Assembly: GCA_001579985.1 (NCBI GenBank)
Contig: LRSR01008470.1
Span: 1 to 64,000 of the forward strand
DNA from: Hypsibius dujardini
Taxonomy: Eukaryota; Tardigrada; Eutardigrada; Parachela; Hypsibiidae
Direction: 5' to 3'
Length of the DNA: 64,000 bases
The position numbers and the translations under genes are program-made. Below, one piece after another: positions 59,006-64,000 of this stretch; the stretch's first letter is position 1, and the number at the start of each line of letters is the position of its first letter. The notes under the pieces are model-generated. The model made no database searches. It worked only from the letters and a program-made list of their open reading frames with translations, and was not told where the DNA came from.

Positions 59006-62000
59006 ATGGAGTGGAATTGGACGTTGCTGCAGCTTGCGGTGTCTTGTCAATTACTCTACGTGTTCATAAAGGCTTGGCAGTGGTACAAACTCAGAGGTAT
59101 TCCGCCCGGACCCACAGGTAAGAGAGATCTGTAGTAAAGGTACCTTTCACCATATTGCCGCATGAGTAAGCTTGACAGTTTGCGACAAATCAATTAGTTA
59201 AAGATTTATCTATTAATACCAAACTCAAGACCAAAATTTGTGCAACTTTGTACTAACGAAAAGCACAGTAATGCTCCCACTTTTCAAATTTCATCATGAG
59301 CTTTGAGGGTTTTCAGTTTTCTGCAGAATGTGGCAACGCCCAAGTGGGCCAATGTGTGGCTGGATGAGACTCGCTGCAGTCTGACGTACGGCGCATCACA
59401 CCATCGTATTTTCCAGATGTTTTCTTACCCGCACAAAAATCGTAACACATTCACAATAAACCAAGATAATTCCAGCAATAATAATGACAAATTTATCTTT
59501 GAGAAATTATGTCGCCCTTCGAATATGCGAGTGCCGCCTGCGTCAGGGGGGCTCATCTTATGGTCTGAGGACCTAATTTTATTAAATTTCATTGTTTACG
59601 CTTTAGGTTTGCCGTTCATGGGGTACGCGGCATTTCTTGGGACGAACCCGCAAGACAAGCTCCTGGAACTCAGCAAAACCTATGGCAAAATCTTTAGCCT
59701 ATACATGGGACCACAATTGGCAATAATTTTGAACGACTTCAGCTCCATTGAGGCGGCTTTCAAAGGGCAGTCTGACACGTTCGCGGGACGTTCCAGAGAC
59801 TTTGTTTTTCGAAGGCTGGCTTTGGAAGCAGACGGCAAGTCGCATGGTGAGCCACGAAGCCGGACTGCATACTGAAGTCTTGCAATATAGAAAGCGTGTC
59901 CTGTGGTTGTTATAACGGAGTCATCTTCGGGGCACTTAATTATTACATTTTAGGCATAACTTTTCACGACGGTGAAGTTCACAAAACGGCCAGAAGATTC
60001 ACGATACAAACGTTGAAAGAAATTGGACTGAATAGATCCTCGACGCACGAAAAGATCCTTCGGGAAATTGGACTGCTATTGACGACCTTCGCTGACCATC
60101 GGGGGGCTCCGTTCGACCCGCTTTATCCCATTACCGTCTGCTGCTGCAACGCCGTATGCGTTGTCTGTTACGGGCGTCAGTTCGACCGAGACGACCCAGA
60201 ATTCGTGGAATACCTTCGTGGCACGGAACTGGGCAGCAAGGTGATTGCGCAGGCCAACGGGTTTCAGTCCGGTTACCCCATGCTTAGGTTCCTGCCCAGC
60301 GTTATGTTCCCGTTGTGGAGCCGTATCCTCGAGACCACCCGGATTAATCGACGGTTTATTCATCAGCAAGTTATGGAACATCGAGCAAGCTTCGTGGAAG
60401 GGGAAGTCCGGGATTACACGGACGCCTTTTTGAGGGAGCAACGGCGGATCGTCAAAAATGGGCTTTCTGCAGAAGATGCATTTACAGGTTGAATTTTGTT
60501 CAAGTTTTGAACAAATTGACGGATTTGTCATAATGGGGTGCTATCTGGGTTTAGATGAAGAGTTATCGCAAAATTTGCGAGGACTGATCCAAGGCGGAAC
60601 TGGAACGACTGCCGTGACTCTTCAGTGGATGATGCTCTTTATGGTGAATCATCCAGAGGTACAAAAATGGATTCACCGCGAGCTCGACCAACATGTTGAA
60701 CGGCTAGATCTGGTTCGCGCCAGCGATAGAGGTATGGTCTTGAGATATGTCACCAAAGCACTGGGCAACTTCACGATACAATATGCATACTAGAGACTGG
60801 CACTAATCTTAATCCTCACACTGTACCCGACCGAATCGACGGAAAGGGCGTTCTTATTTCTCCTCTACGTTTTAATGGTATATAAATCACAATATGTCTG
60901 TCTGTTTGTCTATTTGTATGTCTGTCTGTCTTAGGATTCGCGTGACCGTCCGCCAAAACCCCATCCGGCAAACCGTACCTTCCGTCATTAACGATCCGTT
61001 CACTAGCTTTTTTCGCATCCGACAGACAGACCCTTCAGCTAGAGACTATCGGTCATCCGACTGAAGCCGCATCTATTAATATCCGCTACTAATCGGGATG
61101 TCGAGTCCGACTTTCTGTCAGTCTATCTGTTCTGCCGCTTGGACCGACCGTCGTCCGGCATCATGTATAGTGTTATTTTAACCTGTTTCAGCTAATTTGC
61201 CCTATGTGGAAGCGGTGGTCTGTGAGGTGCAGCGGATGGCCAACATCACGCCGTTCGGTCTGCTGCGGACCAACACAAAAGAGACCACTTTACTGGGCTA
61301 TCGGATTCCCACACGTAGTTTTATCCTCCCGAATTTCGCCAGCATTAACGGCGACCCCGCGCTGTGGGCTGAGCCGGGGGAATTTAAGCCGGAACGGTTT
61401 CTGGACCTGGTTGGAAAACTTCAAAAACCTCAACACTTTCTGCCGTTCTCACTTGGTATATTATTTTGAAAGGAAATGAATATGATCCCACTCTTTCCCA
61501 CCCTTTAACTATTGTGCCACCCCTTTGACGTATCATGAATTATAATGCATTTCGAATTAAAAATAGAAGAGAGTGAGGGCTGATGTTAACTATTTTATTG
61601 CCGTCGGATATTTTGTTTTAAATTTAATTCAGACTAAAATCGTCTTGCTAGAGACAAGACTTTTGCGGATCATGTCAGCCTCGTCCGACGTGATCAGAAG
61701 GTCGGCCTTAATAGCGGTGAATTCGTTTTGGGGTTTTAGTCCCGGCGTTTCATTAAATTCCAGTGTTCAAGGCCCCAGTGGGCAGTGCATTGCACACAGA
61801 TGTACCAAGAATAATACTAAAATATCAATCCAGACTCTGGATAGCTGCTCTTCCATTTACTATAACTTAAATACATTTTACAGTAAAGTAAGTAATCTGG
61901 TTTCGAACTTATATTTCTATGTCAATTTTAAACTTAAACTTTGAAGTCAAAAGAGTGGGACGACAGTAAAAGGTTAGAAACAGGGTGGGACTGTGGGATA

Positions 62001-62251
62001 CCCATTTTGAAAGCCACCGTCAGAATGCTAGAATAATACAGGAGTGCAAAAAGTACTTTTAATTTGTAGGAAAGCGCTCATGCGTCGGGCAGAGCTTCGC
62101 ACAAACGGAATTGTTCCTGGTATTTTCCAACATTATGCATCGATTCTCTATCGAGTGTGAGGATTCAACACGACCACCTTCATCCACCGAACGATTCACT
62201 GATGGACTCTGCCATCCTGTGCCCTTCAAAATTCGTGCGATCCACCGTTAA
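59006..62251 (+). CDS. Cytochrome P450, CYP2-clan-like
   Basis: Haem-thiolate mono-oxygenase anchored in the ER membrane. Exons: 59006-59117, 59607-59846, 59954-60487, 60555-60731, 61192-61455, 62070-62251; all GT-AG, in phase, 502 aa, the normal P450 length. N-terminal membrane helix, proline hinge IPPGPTGLPFMG, CYP2-type ITFHDGEVHKTARRF, I-helix segment GGTGTTAVTL, K-helix EVQR (ExxR), PERF, and the haem loop FSLGKRSCVGQ with the cysteine ligand at about 447. The loop is split by the last intron (FSLG|KRSC). The I-helix has Gly where most P450s have the acidic residue of AGx(D/E)T. Substrate cannot be inferred. All key motifs are present and no frame break is seen, so the gene looks intact. 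Confidence 0.93.
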
Positions 62252-62659
62252 GCAGTGAAAAAAGCAGCATATGAGAAGAAAGATTGCTTGTAGTCGCACT
62301 ACTGAATCCATTGCAGGGATGATCTTACAATTACACTTTACTAGTATACTGTACTCAGCTGCAATTTCCAAGTCGCTTCCTGTCCCACTTTCTTAAAAAA
62401 CTTCAACGAAGCCAGTCCACTCCGAATATAGATAGTAATATCCATATGTAAGTCCAGTGACAAACATTTGTCAGCATTGCACAGTATCGACAGTGCGGTC
62501 GTCAATAAAATGTGCAAAAAAAGCATGTCAAAAAAGGGTATCAAAAAAAGGTATCAGTGGGCGAATGAACATGGACAGCGTGGGTAGAAAAGAGGGAGTT
62601 TTGATTGGTCTTTTGCCGTTTCTCGATCGTTGATAGATCAGCTGCCTTACCGCTCAGCC

Positions 62660-62700
62660 AAATGCGATAAGCGAATTTCTGAAATTCACTAATCGCATTT
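62660..62700. repeat. 41-base hairpin
   Basis: AAATGCGATAAGCGAATTTC followed by an inverted copy with two differences, one-base loop. A sequence resembling a tRNA A box on the minus strand (GGCTGAGCGGTAAGGC) directly abuts it, but no proper B box follows. Confidence 0.7.
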
Positions 62701-63193
62701 CATGGCCAGCTCCGGCTAATCATTTGTTCAAACCCATTAATCAAAACTTTTTTGATACATTTTTTGATTGATGGGACACGTTGACGACCGCACAAACTAA
62801 TATAATCAGAGTTTGCAAATTTAATACGAATTAATTTTGAAATCGGTGTTCCATGAAAACATCTAAAAAGAAAACATCTAGAAAAAACATACCAAAAAAC
62901 ACGCACCATGAAATTGTCTCAAATCCAAAGGCGCTCCTAGTTCTCTTGATGCATAGACTGTCTTCACATTGTCAATGTAGTCGGAAGCGTTTACCCAAAA
63001 TTTGCACACACAAAAAACTGGATCTCTCTGGTGAAGCTTGGGAAAGGTTCAAAGGTTCTTGAGCAAGGAATCACAGCGATAAATTGCTCTGTAACTGTCA
63101 TTGTACTCCTTGGCGAATAACATTCTTGACGAAACTGCATCGGAACGCCACATTCGTGCTTCCTGGCCTTCCTGTACTTCTACCGGCAAGCAC

Positions 63194-63511
63194 TCATACC
63201 ATACACTCTGTCCATGTTCGTGCAGTACCGGTATACCGGTGTATATGATTCTCATACAAAAAATGCAAAATTAATGAAAACAACTCGATATCGACTAAAG
63301 AGTCTCCACCAAGGGGCTTCTCGAAGGAGCAATATCCAATTACAGTAGTAAATACAAATGTAACGACCCAATTGAGCGGCAGCGCCTGCAAGAATTGACC
63401 AGTACCGGTACGGAGGACGTTGAGGAGGACCAAGACTACGAGGGAAAAAACACAACAGAAAAGACGTGCATCATCATCAGCATCATCGCGCTTCAGCCGT
63501 GCTGCTTCCAT
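63194..63511 (-). CDS. Hypothetical small membrane protein
   Basis: 105-codon single-exon frame starting MEAARLKRDD with two hydrophobic stretches (LFCCVFSLVVLVLLNVL and WVVTFVFTTVIGYC), a charged N-terminus and a GTGQFLQALPLN loop between them. The pattern looks like a small two-helix membrane protein, but I recognise no family, and splicing could change the model. The same frame is open further upstream to 63601. May be chance. Confidence 0.25.
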   Translation of the reverse strand: MEAARLKRDDADDDARLFCCVFSLVVLVLLNVLRTGTGQFLQALPLNWVVTFVFTTVIGYCSFEKPLGGDSLVDIELFSLILHFLYENHIHRYTGTARTWTECMV

Positions 63512-63705
63512 AGAACACAATTGGAAGAAATATTCCTCTCTTCGCGCGCGTAACCGTAAGGAATGGAACGACCATAGCTGGCGGTTGTGTTTTTTTCTCA
63601 TGTGTCTATTTTAGACTACGGCCCGTTTATCCGTTTACGCACGACGACCCACGGGGAGAGACGGATGGATGCCGGAACCCAAAGAGACAGTGACGTGTAC
63701 CGAAA

Positions 63706-63979
63706 TCATTTGCCTGCAACTCCAATGCTCGCACCCATCCGTCGCAGAGCAAGGATGGCGTTGACGGCTTTCTGAAAACCCGAAAAGCGTATTATTAATT
63801 ATTGAAAAAAGAACAGATGCGGGAAACTGGTGAGTCTACCAGCACGTCGAAAAAAGCGGCAAAAATAATAATGGGTGAATCGAGTATACCTGCCAGCGTC
63901 GTCGAATGACGAAGCGCTTCAGTTTGACTTTGGACAGCGCTTTATTTGAGTCTTTAGCGGCAGCGACCGTCTTCGCTTG
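63706..63979 (-). CDS. C-terminal exons of a calmodulin-regulated protein kinase (MLCK-like), partial
   Basis: Two exons on the minus strand, 63890-63979 (30 codons, phase 0 at both ends) and 63706-63771 (22 codons including TGA). Together they encode a basic amphipathic tail: ALSKVKLKRFVIRRRWQ joined to KAVNAILALRRMG. Trp, Val, Ile and Met fall at positions 1, 5, 8 and 14, the spacing of the calmodulin-binding helix of myosin light chain kinases, and RRRWQK resembles the RRKWQK of smooth-muscle MLCK. The kinase domain itself would lie beyond the right edge of the window. A death-associated or other CaM-kinase-like protein is an alternative. Acceptor CATTCCAG at 63980 continues the gene to the right. 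Confidence 0.6.
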
Positions 63980-64000
63980 CTGGAATGGAAAATGTACCGG

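Larger units (their letters stand above)
62252..63705. other. Intergenic, largely unassigned
   Basis: Between the P450 stop and the stop codon of the minus-strand kinase gene. Contains a 41-base hairpin and one possible small membrane-protein frame, listed separately. Nothing else recognised. Confidence 0.4.

Noticed and set aside
61573-61944. Frame with KIVLLETRLLR that at first looked like a decayed P450 haem loop
   Set aside because: It cannot join exon 5 in phase, and the true haem exon with GKRSCVGQ was found at 62070 with a proper acceptor and correct phase.
61480-62000. Inverted GATCCCACTCTTTCCCACCC-type ends in the last P450 intron
   Set aside because: Similarity between the two ends is patchy and no target duplication is clear; too weak to call an element.
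62600-62680. tRNA gene on the minus strand (GGCTGAGCGGTAAGGC)
   Set aside because: Only the A box is convincing; no B box and no cloverleaf could be drawn.
1-64000. Retroelements (reverse transcriptase, integrase, capsid or envelope genes, long terminal repeats)
   Set aside because: None recognised by eye in any frame; all mobile elements seen are short non-coding TIR or fold-back types.

Overview
The window comes from an animal nuclear genome. Coding sequence is broken into many exons by GT-AG introns of about 80 to 1000 bases, there are no operons or ribosome-binding sites, and the genes are animal-specific (an ALK4/5/7-type TGF-beta/activin receptor, a TMC channel protein, a USP20/33-type deubiquitinase). 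Gene spacing, short introns and AT-rich intergenic DNA full of CTGT and TTGA/CAAT simple repeats fit a compact invertebrate genome. An ecdysozoan, perhaps a tardigrade, is my guess from gene style only. All exon models were built by eye from splice signals, phase and family resemblance. Every joined model except the GPCR keeps frame across all junctions.

Layout: 1-3384 AT-rich, no gene recognised. 3385-8185 (-) type I activin/TGF-beta receptor kinase, 9 exons, 517 aa. 9071-11574 (-) mitochondrial thiamine pyrophosphate carrier, 6 exons, 318 aa. 11575-12847 divergent promoter region with a fold-back repeat. 12848-19785 (+) TMC protein, 16 exons, about 1453 aa, with a His/Gly-rich insert. 20406-25979 (+) translation initiation factor eIF3B, 14 exons, 713 aa. 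26883-29540 (+) rhodopsin-like GPCR whose TM1-5 and TM6-7 parts are separated by an intron holding a 909-bp inverted-repeat transposon. 30.4-31.5 kb holds two decayed copies of the eIF3B 3' end. 31.5-38 kb is gene-poor. 37995-42089 (+) TMCC-like coiled-coil membrane protein. 42.1-47.9 kb is gene-poor and may hold 5' UTR/regulatory DNA. 47902-49098 (+) class B bHLH factor. 50730-55462 (-) USP20/33-like deubiquitinase. 56243-58144 (-) secreted protein with a four-fold cysteine module. 59006-62251 (+) complete CYP2-clan-like cytochrome P450. 63706-63979 (-) the last two exons of a calmodulin-regulated kinase that runs off the right edge.

The genes do not form one pathway; they are an ordinary mixed neighbourhood (signalling, mitochondrial transport, translation, ubiquitin, oxidation). 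What stands out is the repeat biology: four inverted-repeat elements with TA target-site duplications (19.1, 28.1-29.0, 49.4-49.8 and 57.1-57.3 kb), a fold-back repeat in a divergent promoter, a triplicated eIF3B 3' end, and about 13 sizeable arrays of CTGT/CAGA/CAGG simple repeats, mostly in introns. No reverse transcriptase, integrase, capsid or envelope gene was recognised.
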